A DNA stretch of 64,000 bases from Asanoa sp040654855 (GTDB lineage Bacteria; Actinomycetota; Actinomycetes; Mycobacteriales; Micromonosporaceae): NCBI RefSeq assembly GCF_040654855.1, contig NZ_JBFAIU010000005.1, positions 1 to 64,000 on the forward strand, given 5' to 3'. The position numbers and the translations under genes are program-made. The notes beneath the pieces were generated by a model that was given only the letters and a program-made list of their open reading frames with translations, was not told the DNA's origin and made no database searches. Positions 15,732 through 23,876 of the stretch are shown in pieces (position 1 is the stretch's first letter; every line of letters starts with the position of its first letter).

Positions 15732-17877
15732 ACCGCTGAACCGCTCGCGCGGCCACGCGCTCGGTGTTGAGGCTGGCGGTGGCGGCACCACCGGCGGCGG
15801 CCAGGCCGGGCCACCACCTGGTGAGGATCTTCAACGCGGCCCAGGTCGCCGCGGTCCCGGCGGCGTTGATCGGTGCGCGGCTCGCGCTGTGACCTTGCCG
15901 CCCGTCGATCGCCGCTTCGGCCGATTCGTCATCCTGGTGTACGCCGGTGAGAACGAGCAGGTCGATCGCCGTGGCCTGCTTGCCGTAGGCGGCGGCGATG
16001 TGGGTGATGAGTTCGGCGTTGACCCAGTTGGTCCCGGCCAGGTCTGCCGCGGCGGACCATCCGGTGGCGAAGCTGGCCGCGGCGCCGGTGGCGGTGGATT
16101 TGCGGGTGAATCGGCGTTGGGCGAGCCGGGCCAGGCCGTCTGGGGTGGCGGCGGGGTAGGTGGCGCGGAGTTCGGCTGCCCATTGTTCGGCTTTTGGCGT
16201 GAAGCGCTTGACCGCCGCGACGGCGGCGATCTCTGGAAGGTGGCGCAGGGAGGACCGTGAGATCTCGGCCTCGTCCGGGGCTGGCTCCGGGGTGGCGGCC
16301 TTGCCGGCCGGAGAGGTCGAGGCGGCCAGGGCCGGCTCGGTCGCGCGCATCGGTTGCTCCGCGGCGGCAACCGGGTCGGCGGCTGACGCAGGGTCCGCGG
16401 TGGCTGGCTTTGTCGCCGCAACCTCGTCGGTGGCCGCAACCGCGGCTACCTGCTCAGAAGCCGCAGGCTTCGTTGCCGCAACCCGCTCTTCCGCGGCAGC
16501 GTGCTTCGCAGCCGCAACCTGCTCTGTCGCGGCGACCTGCTCCGGTGCCGCTGCTGGGTGCGCCGCCGCGGGCCGCTCGGAAGGCACAGGCTCTGTTGGC
16601 GCTACCGGCGGCGCCGCAGCCGCCCGCCCAGCAGCCGCGGGCTTCGTTGCCGCAGCCTCGTCCTTCGCCGCAACCTGGTCCGTCGCCGCAACCGGTGCCG
16701 CCGCGGCCACCCGCTTGGAAGCCGCAGGCTGGGTCGCCTGGTCCGTCGCGGCGACCTGTTCGGTTGCCGTATCCGGCCGCGCCGCGGCCGCGCGCTCAGA
16801 AGGCGCGGGTCCCGCTGCCGCAACCGGCGACGCGGTCGGCCGCGCAGAAGCCGCAGGCTTCGCCGGCGCAGCCTTGTCCGTTGGCGCAGCCCTGTCCGTC
16901 GCCGCAACCGGCGGCACGGCGGCGGCCCCCTTCGCCGCGGCAGCCTGCTTGGCACCTGCGACCGGCTCGGTAGCCGCAGCCGAGTCCGTCCCGGCAACCG
17001 GCTGCGCTGCCGCAACCGGCTTCGTTTCTGCGATCGGTTGCGCCGCAGCCGACCGCTCGGAGACCGCATGCTTTCTCGCCGCCACCTGCTCCGTCGGGGC
17101 GTCCTCCCCCGAAGCCGCAGCCACGGCCACCTGCCCAGCGGGCGAGGGCTCGGTTGCCGCAGCCCCGTCCGTTGGCGCGACCTGCCCCGGTGCGGCAGCC
17201 TTCTCGGTTGCGGCAACGGGCGCGTCGGCGACCACAGCGTCGAGCGTCGCTGGGGCCGGTTGGGCGGCCTCGGAGGTCTCGGTGCTTTGGTCGACCGATT
17301 CGTCCGCGCGCTTCTTGGCCGCGGGCGCCGCCTTCTTCGGCGCGGCCTTCTTCGCCCGCTTCGCGGGGCCGGCGGCCACGTCGGGCGCCGGCTCCGCCGC
17401 AGCAGAGATCGCCTTCTTGCGCGGGCGCGGGGTCGTGGCCGGCTTGGCGTCGGTGGGCGCCGGGTCCTTCACGGCGTCCGGCTCGTCGCTGCCGGTCCGC
17501 GCGGCGGGCGTCCGTTTCGCCGGCGTGGCCTTCTTCGGCGCCGCCTTGGTGGGCGGCGGTTCGGTGGCCGCGGCTGGCTCCGCGCCGGTCTTCTTCCGGG
17601 GCCGCGGAGCCGCCTTGCCAGGTGTGGCGTCCGTCACCGGCTGGGCGGCATCGCTCTCCGCGCTCTTGCGCGGCGGCACGGCACCGGCCGAAGAAGAACG
17701 CGGATCAACCTCGGGTGGAGGTTGGAAGAGCACCGCCGGCGGCATCTTCGCCGCTCGCGGCTGGGGGGCGCGTCGATCTTCCGCCGGTTCGGCCGCGGCG
17801 AAGGTTGCCTTCGCCGGCCGCGACCGCGGCTGGCGTGCATCGGCCGGCTGCTCCGGCTCCGTACCACCGGTTCCCAT
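15718..17877 (-). CDS. Long Ala/Pro/Lys-rich repetitive protein with conserved C-terminal domain
   Basis: The 719-aa product has three zones. Residues about 1-190 are Pro/Lys/Ala-rich and histone-H1-like (KKATPAKRTPAA, RAKKAAPKKAAPAAKK). Residues about 190-540 are a degenerate repeat built from units like VAATDQVAA, TKPAA and SERPAAA, expected to be disordered. Residues about 545-719 are a compact helical domain (SLRHLPEIAAVAAVKRFTPK, AIDLLVLTGVHQDDES, AATWAALKILTRWWPGLAAAGG) ending in a hydrophobic stretch; it resembles EcsC-type proteins weakly. ATG 17877 is used because sequence before it is not protein-like. The lysine-rich part could bind nucleic acid, but no function can be assigned. 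Confidence 0.7.
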   Translation of the reverse strand: MGTGGTEPEQPADARQPRSRPAKATFAAAEPAEDRRAPQPRAAKMPPAVLFQPPPEVDPRSSSAGAVPPRKSAESDAAQPVTDATPGKAAPRPRKKTGAEPAAATEPPPTKAAPKKATPAKRTPAARTGSDEPDAVKDPAPTDAKPATTPRPRKKAISAAAEPAPDVAAGPAKRAKKAAPKKAAPAAKKRADESVDQSTETSEAAQPAPATLDAVVADAPVAATEKAAAPGQVAPTDGAAATEPSPAGQVAVAAASGEDAPTEQVAARKHAVSERSAAAQPIAETKPVAAAQPVAGTDSAAATEPVAGAKQAAAAKGAAAVPPVAATDRAAPTDKAAPAKPAASARPTASPVAAAGPAPSERAAAARPDTATEQVAATDQATQPAASKRVAAAAPVAATDQVAAKDEAAATKPAAAGRAAAAPPVAPTEPVPSERPAAAHPAAAPEQVAATEQVAAAKHAAAEERVAATKPAASEQVAAVAATDEVAATKPATADPASAADPVAAAEQPMRATEPALAASTSPAGKAATPEPAPDEAEISRSSLRHLPEIAAVAAVKRFTPKAEQWAAELRATYPAATPDGLARLAQRRFTRKSTATGAAASFATGWSAAADLAGTNWVNAELITHIAAAYGKQATAIDLLVLTGVHQDDESAEAAIDGRQGHSASRAPINAAGTAATWAALKILTRWWPGLAAAGGAATASLNTERVAARAVQRFRAS

Positions 17878-18022
17878 GGTTTGGCAGCGTAGTCCCGCGA
17901 CCCTGGGTTCACCCGTTGCAAGAGCCGCAAGTCTGCTCGATCGACCGTCGGAGGTCGCTTTGCCCGGTCCACCACGCGACCTGTATCCTCGACCGGCGGT
18001 GGTCTGCAGGCAGATCACCGGG

Positions 18023-18112
18023 GGAGACTTCGCCTAGTCTGGTCTATGGCGCCGCACTGCTAATGCGGTTGGGGTTAACCGCCCCTCCCGGGTTCGAATC
18101 CCGGAGTCTCCG
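18023..18112 (+). tRNA. tRNA-Ser(GCT)
   Basis: The acceptor arms GGAGACT (18023-18029) and AGTCTCC (18105-18111) pair perfectly. The anticodon loop CTGCTAA has GCT at 18059-18061. A long variable arm (GGGTTAACCGCCCC region) and the T loop GGTTCGAATCC are present, as expected for a class II serine tRNA. Confidence 0.97.
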
Positions 18113-18146
18113 CGCCAAACCCGGCGTGTATGCTGGCGTGGCACCT

Positions 18147-18219
18147 GCGCCCGTAGCTCAACGGATAGAGCATCTGACTACGGATCAGAAGGTTAGGGGT
18201 TCGAGTCCCTTCGGGCGCG
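18147..18219 (+). tRNA. tRNA-Arg(ACG), integration target of the island
   Basis: The acceptor arms GCGCCCG and CGGGCGC pair. The D arm is AGCTCAACGGATAGAGC, the anticodon ACG is at 18180-18182 in loop CTACGGA, and the T loop is GGTTCGAGTCC. Everything from the anticodon loop onward is duplicated at 36.90 kb, so the 3' half of this intact gene is supplied by the integrated element. Confidence 0.97.
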
Positions 18220-18227
18220 CAAGATCG
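18177..18227 (+). repeat. attL: left 51-bp direct repeat of the island
   Basis: From ACTACGGATCAG through the 3' end of tRNA-Arg to GCAAGATCG this sequence is identical over 51 bp to 36899-36949. The repeat begins at the anticodon loop, the usual crossover segment for tRNA-directed actinomycete integrases. Confidence 0.92.
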
Positions 18228-18269
18228 AAAGGCACTTGACCTGCGAATATGTGGGTCAGGTGCCTTTCG
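18227..18269 (+). terminator. Terminator after tRNA-Arg (element-derived side)
   Basis: GAAAGGCACTTGACC pairs with GGTCAGGTGCCTTTC across an 11-nt loop with one G-T wobble, followed by GTCTTTC. It lies just inside attL, so it came with the element. A different hairpin with a better T-tract follows attR. Confidence 0.75.
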
Positions 18270-18333
18270 TCTTTCATCCAGTGTGGATCTGCGGTCCTCG
18301 GCTGGTGCTCGCTCGATAGGCCCGTTCCGAGCG

Positions 18334-19233
18334 TCAGGCAGCGCCTTCGGGTGCCGGCTTCGGCTGTACCACAGCACTGAGACGAATGCCCGCCTCATCA
18401 AGATCGACGGGCGATCCGGCGAGCCGGTTGAGCGTTTCCAACACAGGGAAGCGCAGCAACCTCTGGTAGCGCGCGGCGTAAACGGCCATGTGGGTGATCG
18501 AGTGGCCGTCGCTGTGCGCGAGCACGACGTACACCAGAAGTTGGTTGATCAAAGAGTCCAGGTAGTGGTCTTGATCGAGCCGACCGCTCTTAACCTCAAG
18601 GAGGGTCGTGCCAAGCAGGAAGTCGGCGTGTCGGCTTCCTCCGAGCAATCGAAGCTGAGCGGCCGAAGGCCCGTACGACCGTAGGTCGGCCTCGAAGCCG
18701 CTGGTGTAGCTCGCCCACATGTGGCGGAATGCTGGCCTGGTGTGGAATACGTCGCTCGGGCGGGCGCAGAGCAGTCCGGGGTGTCGTCCGAGAAGCATTC
18801 GTGCCACGTCGTTTGCATCGGATCGCCGATGGTCGAGGCCATGCAGCAAATCCCGCACGTAGGCGAGCCGGCAGGCCACCGTAAACAGCCGGGACGGATG
18901 CGGTCCGCAGTCACCGCGCCACCACGAGGCATAGTCGGCTACCGCGGCGTGGGTTCCGGGTGCGTATCCGGCCATGCTTAGCAGTCGTATCGCCTGGTCG
19001 TGACTGAGGCAATTGAACAGCCTCACGTACGGGGCGCGGGCGCACAGGTTCAGGCCGATCGCGTGTTCTACGACGTTGCCGAGGAATGACTTGTCCGGGG
19101 CGTCAACGGGCAAGGGCGCGCAGCCGCCCAACTCCGCTGCGATCTCGGACCGTAGACAGTGCCGGTGTGGGAAGGTCGCGGTCAGCCACGAATCGACGGA
19201 TGACGGCTGGGGGTCGTTGAGTCGGTTGGTCAT
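18334..19233 (-). CDS. PD-(D/E)XK nuclease-like protein of unknown function, beside attL
   Basis: This 299-aa protein has no family that I can name. Near residues 205-225 it reads GSRHADFLLGTTLLEVKSGRL, an Asp ... Glu-Val-Lys spacing that is the core of the PD-(D/E)XK nuclease fold, followed by a helix (YLDSLINQLLVYVVLAHSD) in the position where the fold normally continues. The N-terminal 190 residues are helical with several Cys and His but no clear motif. ATG 19233 has a GAGAGGAG ribosome site 9-13 nt upstream. It is alone on its strand, next to the att site. A DNA-processing or defence role is inferred from the motif and the island context only. Confidence 0.6.
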   Translation of the reverse strand: MTNRLNDPQPSSVDSWLTATFPHRHCLRSEIAAELGGCAPLPVDAPDKSFLGNVVEHAIGLNLCARAPYVRLFNCLSHDQAIRLLSMAGYAPGTHAAVADYASWWRGDCGPHPSRLFTVACRLAYVRDLLHGLDHRRSDANDVARMLLGRHPGLLCARPSDVFHTRPAFRHMWASYTSGFEADLRSYGPSAAQLRLLGGSRHADFLLGTTLLEVKSGRLDQDHYLDSLINQLLVYVVLAHSDGHSITHMAVYAARYQRLLRFPVLETLNRLAGSPVDLDEAGIRLSAVVQPKPAPEGAA

Positions 19234-19863
19234 GGGCGGTAGTGCTCCTCTCGCGGGCTGGCGCGACAGCGCAGCCGCTCGCGGCGGCGCAGTGGCCAGC
19301 GCAGGTAATTCCGGGCGACGGCAATCTGCCGACGCGGGTGGGACGCTGAATTCGGTAGGGCCGCGAGCGGGGTCTCAGCCCTCGGCCTTGAGGCCGCGAT
19401 GTGGGCTCCGCGAGAGAAGGCGGCGAGCCGACCACATGAGTCGACGAGAAGAGGACCGGTATCGGTTCCTCTCTATCAAACGGTACGGCCCAGCCCGGCG
19501 CAGGCGCAACAGTTATCGCGCACCGGGGCCTGCGGCACGACAGAATGCGCGGTGGCGAGCCGTGTCCACATCGTCGTCGCATCAGAGAAATCTGATCGCT
19601 GGGACCGAACCGGGGCCCTCCGGTGCGGGCCTCTGGTTGGCCAGCGCCGCCAGGTAACCCCATCGGGTGTGCTCGTCGTGCTCATGCGCCTACATGAACG
19701 TGCGGTTGCGCTCGGCGGGCCCGTCCGCCGGCGCGGCACGAACGATGGAAGGAGTGACAATGTTCCCGCGATTGGCCAGGATGATGGTTCTGACATTCAC
19801 CTGAACCGCCTCTCTTATGGACGGTAACCGAGGCGTCTGCCATCGTGAGCGAAGGGATTGGGT
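19234..19863. other. Intergenic region between divergent island genes
   Basis: About 630 bp separate two divergent genes. No convincing gene is seen. A tiny frame at 19760-19804 (MFPRLARMMVLTFT) has a strong GGAAGGAG site in front and could be a leader peptide for the GmrSD-like gene. Otherwise the stretch should hold the two promoters; no operator stands out. Confidence 0.5.
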
Positions 19864-22467
19864 GTGAAGGCCCAGGAGACGACGTTCGAACAGCTGGTCA
19901 GCGGTGCCAAGCAGTTTCGGGTGCCGCTCTACCAGCGGCCGTATAGCTGGACGCCGAAGGAATGGGCGCCGCTCTGGCGTTCGATCTGCGAGCAGGCGGA
20001 CGCCATCGCGGACAACGATCAAGGCCCTGGTCACTTCCTCGGCTCGGTTGTACTGGCGCCGGCGCCCGGTTTCTCGAGTGGTTCCCAGGCGTGGATCGTC
20101 GTTGACGGTCAGCAGCGTTTAACGACCATGTCCCTCTTGCTGTGTGCTCTTCGCGACCGCGCTCGGATCCAGGACGCGCGGCACGCTCAATACATCCACG
20201 AGGACTTCCTGATCAACCGACGCGAGCAAGGCGACGGCGAACTGAAGGTACTGCCCACCCAGCTGGATCGTGCCGAGTTTCGCGCGTGTGTACGCGGTGA
20301 ACCGCTAGCAGGCGGTGCGGGAAACATCGGTGAGGCCTACCGCTTCTTCCAGGAGAAGCTGGAGGAGTACGACGATCCAGAAGATCCCTATGATCTCAAC
20401 CGCATCGAGAAGGCGATCACGCGTCGGCTGGAGATCGTTGAGATCTCGGCCGGACGAGACGATAACGCCCACAGGATCTTTGAGTCCCTGAACAACACGG
20501 GTCGGAGCCTCGACCAAGCTGACCTCCTGCGCAACTACCTATTCATGCTTTTGCCAACCCGCGGCGATGCCGTGTACGAGCAGCTCTGGCTTCCGATGCA
20601 GGAACGCCTCGGGTCCTCCGGGCTGGAACTGCTCGGCTGGCTCGACCTCGTACTGCGGGGTCAGGCGTCGGTGCGCCGCGACGACGTGTACCGGGCCCAG
20701 CAGAGCCGTCTGCGAGCGCTGGAGTCGAACCGCGACGAAGCCGGCATTGAGAAAGAGATTGCCGAGCTGGCTCGACGCGCTGCCCTCCTCGACGTCATCC
20801 AACGTCCGAAGCAGGAGCATCACCCAGATGTACGAGCCGGGCTCCGGCGACTCGCCGCCTGGGACGCGACAACGACGTACCCAGTGCTCCTGTCCGCGCT
20901 AGATCGGCGGGATCAAGGCACCGCGAGTCACGAAGAGGTCGTGGAGGTCATTGCGATCCTGGAATCTTTTCTCGTCCGGCGCATGGTGTGCGGTGTAGCA
21001 ACCAACAACCTCAATCGAGTCCTCAACGGCGCCCCAGCCGAGATAGCCACAGGTCCGATCGCCGACAAGCTGCGCGCATACCTATCCAAGGAGCGGCACT
21101 ACTGGGCCGACGATGACACCTTGCGCAAGGCGATCCGCGAACGCAACTTCTACTGGGCAGGTCGAGGACCGCAACGACAGTTCGTGCTCCGCCGGCTCGA
21201 GGAGAGCTTCGACCACAAGGAGCCGGTGGACTGGCTTCGGGCAAAGTTGACAATCGAGCACGTCATGCCCCAGACGCTGAGCCAGACATGGCGGCGCGAC
21301 CTCGAGGAACTTGTACCCGCGGGGCAGTCGATTAAGGACGCGCACACCGCACTCGTACATGGGCTCGGTAACCTGACCCTCAGCGGCTACAACGGCGAGC
21401 TTGGCAATAAGCCCTTCGCGCAGAAGCGCACACAACTCCGCGACAGCGGGCTCGCGATGAATCACAGGATTGCTGACAGTGAGGCCTGGGGGCCTGCGCA
21501 GATACTTGCCCGCGCTGACGACCTTGCCACACGTGCCATCAAGCTTTGGCCAGGCCCAATCGCGCGACCAGCGGAGCCACCTGTCGAGGGTCCGAAGTGG
21601 CGGATGCTTCGGCAGGCCTTGGCGGCGCTGCCAGCCGGAACGTGGACGTCCTACAGCCACCTCGCGGAGTTGATCGGGAGTTCTCAGGTCGCCGTTGGCC
21701 GCTACCTCGGCAGCAACGCAGTTCGGAACGGCTGGAGGGTCCTGCGAGCCGACGGCTCAATCGCGGCAGGCTTCAAGTGGGCCGAACCAGGCCGCAAGGA
21801 CGACCCGCGCGACGTTCTCACCGCCGAAGGCGTCACCTTCATCGACGGCAAGGCCGACCCAAAACAACAGATGTGGCCGATCGAACTCGCAGACGCTCTT
21901 GGCATGGATACCGATGTGGCGCCGGTGCCCGTTGCGAGTGACGAAGACGCAGAAGCGGCGTTCTGGGACGCCCTCACCGCAGACGAGCCCGCCGACGAGG
22001 CGGCACCAGAACTTCGTAAGGTCCTCGCCACCTGGCAGGAACACGGCGGCGAGCTTCGTTACGCAACGGGCGACGAGGTCCACGTGTATCTGTGCTGGGA
22101 CGCGGGCCGCGCCGTCGCACCATGGGTGATATACCCGGGCAGCTATTACGGCGAAGTCCTATTCAACCAACTCAAGAAATGGCCGCCATTCGATCGTCCC
22201 GAGTTGCGGGAAGAGTTCCGGCAACGCTGCAACAAGATTGACGGCATGACGATGCCGGCGGCAAAAATCGACTTTGTGCCGTGGTTCTCTCTCGATTTGA
22301 TCGAGGAGGCAGGCGCTGCTGAGGCGGCTTGCGACGCCCTGACGTGGTTTCTTCACCTTGTCTCTGAGGGCAACGATGACGCTCAGCTGCCATCGGGTGT
22401 CGTCCCGAGATCCCGTTCGGAATCCAGCCTGATGGCGGTCGAGACCGTCCATGGCGGGCTTGGCTAA
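19864..22467 (+). CDS. GmrSD-type DUF262/DUF1524 restriction enzyme with alkyltransferase-like domain
   Basis: This 867-aa protein fuses both halves of a GmrSD-type modification-dependent enzyme. The DUF262 half has VPLYQRPYSWT (about 20-30), the nucleotide-binding VVDGQQRLTT (about 80) and FESLNNTGRSLDQADLLRN (about 203). The DUF1524 HNH half has IEHVMPQTLS (about 465) and HGLGNLTLSGYNGELGNKPF. Residues about 580-650 (GTWTSYSHLAELIG, RYLGSNAVRNGWRVL) read as the winged-helix DNA-binding part of an alkyltransferase-like domain without the PCHR alkyl-acceptor site. A further C-terminal region (about 695-867) is unrecognised. GTG 19864 is preferred to TTG 19858 because GAAGGGA then sits at proper spacing. 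Family members cut DNA with modified bases; the target here is unknown. Confidence 0.85.
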   Translation: MKAQETTFEQLVSGAKQFRVPLYQRPYSWTPKEWAPLWRSICEQADAIADNDQGPGHFLGSVVLAPAPGFSSGSQAWIVVDGQQRLTTMSLLLCALRDRARIQDARHAQYIHEDFLINRREQGDGELKVLPTQLDRAEFRACVRGEPLAGGAGNIGEAYRFFQEKLEEYDDPEDPYDLNRIEKAITRRLEIVEISAGRDDNAHRIFESLNNTGRSLDQADLLRNYLFMLLPTRGDAVYEQLWLPMQERLGSSGLELLGWLDLVLRGQASVRRDDVYRAQQSRLRALESNRDEAGIEKEIAELARRAALLDVIQRPKQEHHPDVRAGLRRLAAWDATTTYPVLLSALDRRDQGTASHEEVVEVIAILESFLVRRMVCGVATNNLNRVLNGAPAEIATGPIADKLRAYLSKERHYWADDDTLRKAIRERNFYWAGRGPQRQFVLRRLEESFDHKEPVDWLRAKLTIEHVMPQTLSQTWRRDLEELVPAGQSIKDAHTALVHGLGNLTLSGYNGELGNKPFAQKRTQLRDSGLAMNHRIADSEAWGPAQILARADDLATRAIKLWPGPIARPAEPPVEGPKWRMLRQALAALPAGTWTSYSHLAELIGSSQVAVGRYLGSNAVRNGWRVLRADGSIAAGFKWAEPGRKDDPRDVLTAEGVTFIDGKADPKQQMWPIELADALGMDTDVAPVPVASDEDAEAAFWDALTADEPADEAAPELRKVLATWQEHGGELRYATGDEVHVYLCWDAGRAVAPWVIYPGSYYGEVLFNQLKKWPPFDRPELREEFRQRCNKIDGMTMPAAKIDFVPWFSLDLIEEAGAAEAACDALTWFLHLVSEGNDDAQLPSGVVPRSRSESSLMAVETVHGGLG

Positions 22468-22623
22468 GGGCCGCGGTCGCGAGCCCCATCCAGGTGGCGT
22501 CAGGTTGAGCTGGACAGTCATCATGACTGAAGTCAACATCGCGACCTCCCTCGGCGTGGGATGAAAGCTTCCTAGCTGTACCCGGCCGGGACGTTGGTAG
22601 CAGGCGGAGGATATTGACATAGG

Positions 22624-22679
22624 GAAAGCCCCCGGTTGGGGTGTGGGTTGTCTAGGACCGCACTCCGCCGGAGGCTTTC
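22624..22679 (+). promoter_or_regulatory. Hairpin that hides the transposase ribosome site
   Basis: GAAAGCCCCCGG (22624-22635) pairs with CCGGAGGCTTTC (22668-22679) with one mismatch. The right arm contains the GGAGG ribosome site and ends at the GTG start of the transposase at 22680. Such hairpins in IS elements prevent translation from read-through transcripts; this role is inferred from position. Confidence 0.5.
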
Positions 22680-23663
22680 GTGTCACACCCTAACGCCCGA
22701 ACGACGTTCCACGGCCGGATGCTGATCATCGAGCGGTATGAGGCCGGCTGGCCGCAGGCACACATCGCCGCGGCGATGGGAATCTCCCGTAAATGTGTCA
22801 AGACCTGGATCGACCGGCACACCGCGCACGGCGCCGCGGGTCTGCAGGATCGGTCGTCACGGCCACACAGCAGTCCGCGGCGCACCCCGGCAGCGATCGA
22901 GGAACGGGTGTTGGAGGCCCGGGCCGAGTTCCGGCGCGGGCAGGACTGGATCGCTGCCGAGGTCGGTGTCGCAGCCCGCACTGTCGGGCGGATCCTGCGC
23001 CGTCACCACATACCCCACCTGCGACTGCTGGACCCGATCACCGGACAGGTGATCAAAGCGTCCAAGGCCACCGCGGTCCGCTACGAACGCGACCACCCCG
23101 GCGAACTGGTCCACATGGACGTCAAGAAGATCGGCCGGATCCCCGACGGCGGCGGCTGGCGCGTCCTGGGCCGCGCCGGCCGCGAAACCACCCGCGACCG
23201 CACCACCCGACGCGGCTACGACTACGTCCACACCCTCGTCGACGACCACTCCCGACTGGCCTACTCCGAAGTCCTGCCCGACGAGAAAGGCCCCACCTGC
23301 GCCGCCTTCCTGACCCGCGCCGTCGGCTACTTCCACCAGCACGGCATCCACACCATCGAACGCCTGATGACCGACAACGCCTGGGCCTACCGCTGGTCAC
23401 TGCGAGCCGTCTGCACCGAACTAGGCATCCGGCAGAAATTTATCAAACCCCACTGCCCCTGGCAGAACGGCAAAGCAGAACGCTACAACCGCACCCTGGC
23501 CACCGAATGCGCCTACCGGCGCCCCTACACCACCAACACCGAACGCACCGCAGCCCTTGCTCCCTGGCTCGAGCACTACAACACTCAACGCCGCCACACC
23601 GCACTCGGCGGCCAACCCCCCATTCAGCCGCCTGCAACCAACGTCATGACCGAGTACACCTAG
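22680..23663 (+). CDS. IS481-family DDE transposase
   Basis: The 327-aa protein has an N-terminal helix-turn-helix (QAHIAAAMGISRKCVKTWID, about 25-45), a second HTH-like segment (AEVGVAARTVGRILRRH) and an integrase core with the catalytic triad in MDVKK (about 140), MTDNAWAY (about 230) and NGKAERYNRT (about 265). The end has HYNTQRRHTALGGQPP, typical of IS481/IS3-type enzymes. Length is normal and no frameshift is present, so it may be active. The start is GTG 22680 with GGAGG 6 nt upstream, held within a hairpin. Confidence 0.93.
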   Translation: MSHPNARTTFHGRMLIIERYEAGWPQAHIAAAMGISRKCVKTWIDRHTAHGAAGLQDRSSRPHSSPRRTPAAIEERVLEARAEFRRGQDWIAAEVGVAARTVGRILRRHHIPHLRLLDPITGQVIKASKATAVRYERDHPGELVHMDVKKIGRIPDGGGWRVLGRAGRETTRDRTTRRGYDYVHTLVDDHSRLAYSEVLPDEKGPTCAAFLTRAVGYFHQHGIHTIERLMTDNAWAYRWSLRAVCTELGIRQKFIKPHCPWQNGKAERYNRTLATECAYRRPYTTNTERTAALAPWLEHYNTQRRHTALGGQPPIQPPATNVMTEYT

Positions 23664-23729
23664 CGGCGCCGCCGGATGCTCGGCTCGGGGGCCGCCGCCT
23701 GCGCTGCTGCGGGAGAAACCGAGCTTCCC

Positions 23730-23758
23730 GGCGGAACCCGTTCGGGGCGGGTTCCGCC
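23730..23758 (+). terminator. Hairpin downstream of the transposase
   Basis: GGCGGAACCCG pairs perfectly with CGGGTTCCGCC (11 bp) across a 7-nt loop, 67 bp after the transposase stop. There is no T-tract, so termination is likely but not certain. Confidence 0.5.
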
Positions 23759-23804
23759 GAAGCTCCTGAGTCAATTCCCGACGCCTTGGACATCACAGAC
23801 GGGA

Positions 23805-23876
23805 TCAGTCGCCGCGCGCGGCACCAGCTGGCACCGTCTTCTCGATCTCGGCGAGATGGTCCGCGCCGGTCAACGG
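23805..23876 (-). pseudogene. C-terminal fragment of an aldo-keto reductase
   Basis: Minus-strand translation gives LTGADHLAEIEKTVPAGAAR followed by GD and a stop. It matches the end of the intact aldo-keto reductase at 37.8 kb (LTADDLAEIEKAVPAGAAHG then D). All the upstream catalytic part is missing; the sequence changes directly into the regulator fragment. Confidence 0.75.

Larger units (their letters stand above)
22624..23758 (+). mobile_element. IS481-family insertion sequence (ends not determined)
   Basis: The element contains one transposase gene, a 5' hairpin over its ribosome site and a 3' hairpin. I could not identify convincing terminal inverted repeats or a target duplication, so the given limits are only the hairpins. 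It lies inside the tRNA-Arg island, next to a decayed gene pair. Confidence 0.6.

Noticed and set aside
15900..17300. Apparent short tandem repeats that could suggest CRISPR or minisatellite
   Set aside because: They are degenerate codon-level repeats of an Ala/Pro-rich protein in frame, with no regular spacer-repeat period.
16160..18037. A 625-codon plus-strand open frame over the Ala-rich gene
   Set aside because: It is the mirror of a low-complexity GC-rich repeat; composition (Ala, Gly, Ser) is that of a shadow, and the minus frame has the conserved C-terminal domain.
18130..18239. Peptide TTDQKVRGSSPFGRA at the end of a plus-strand frame, also partly at 36.9 kb
   Set aside because: This is the well-known false translation of a tRNA-Arg 3' end and only reflects the att repeat.
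19760..19804. 14-codon frame MFPRLARMMVLTFT with a strong ribosome site before the GmrSD-like gene
   Set aside because: Too short to support as a gene without conservation; mentioned only in the intergenic entry.
22560..23780. Candidate IS481 ends such as TTGACATAGG (left) against GAGTCAATTCC (right)
   Set aside because: Only partial match, wrong terminal bases for the family (TGT...ACA) and no target duplication, so IS limits were left open.
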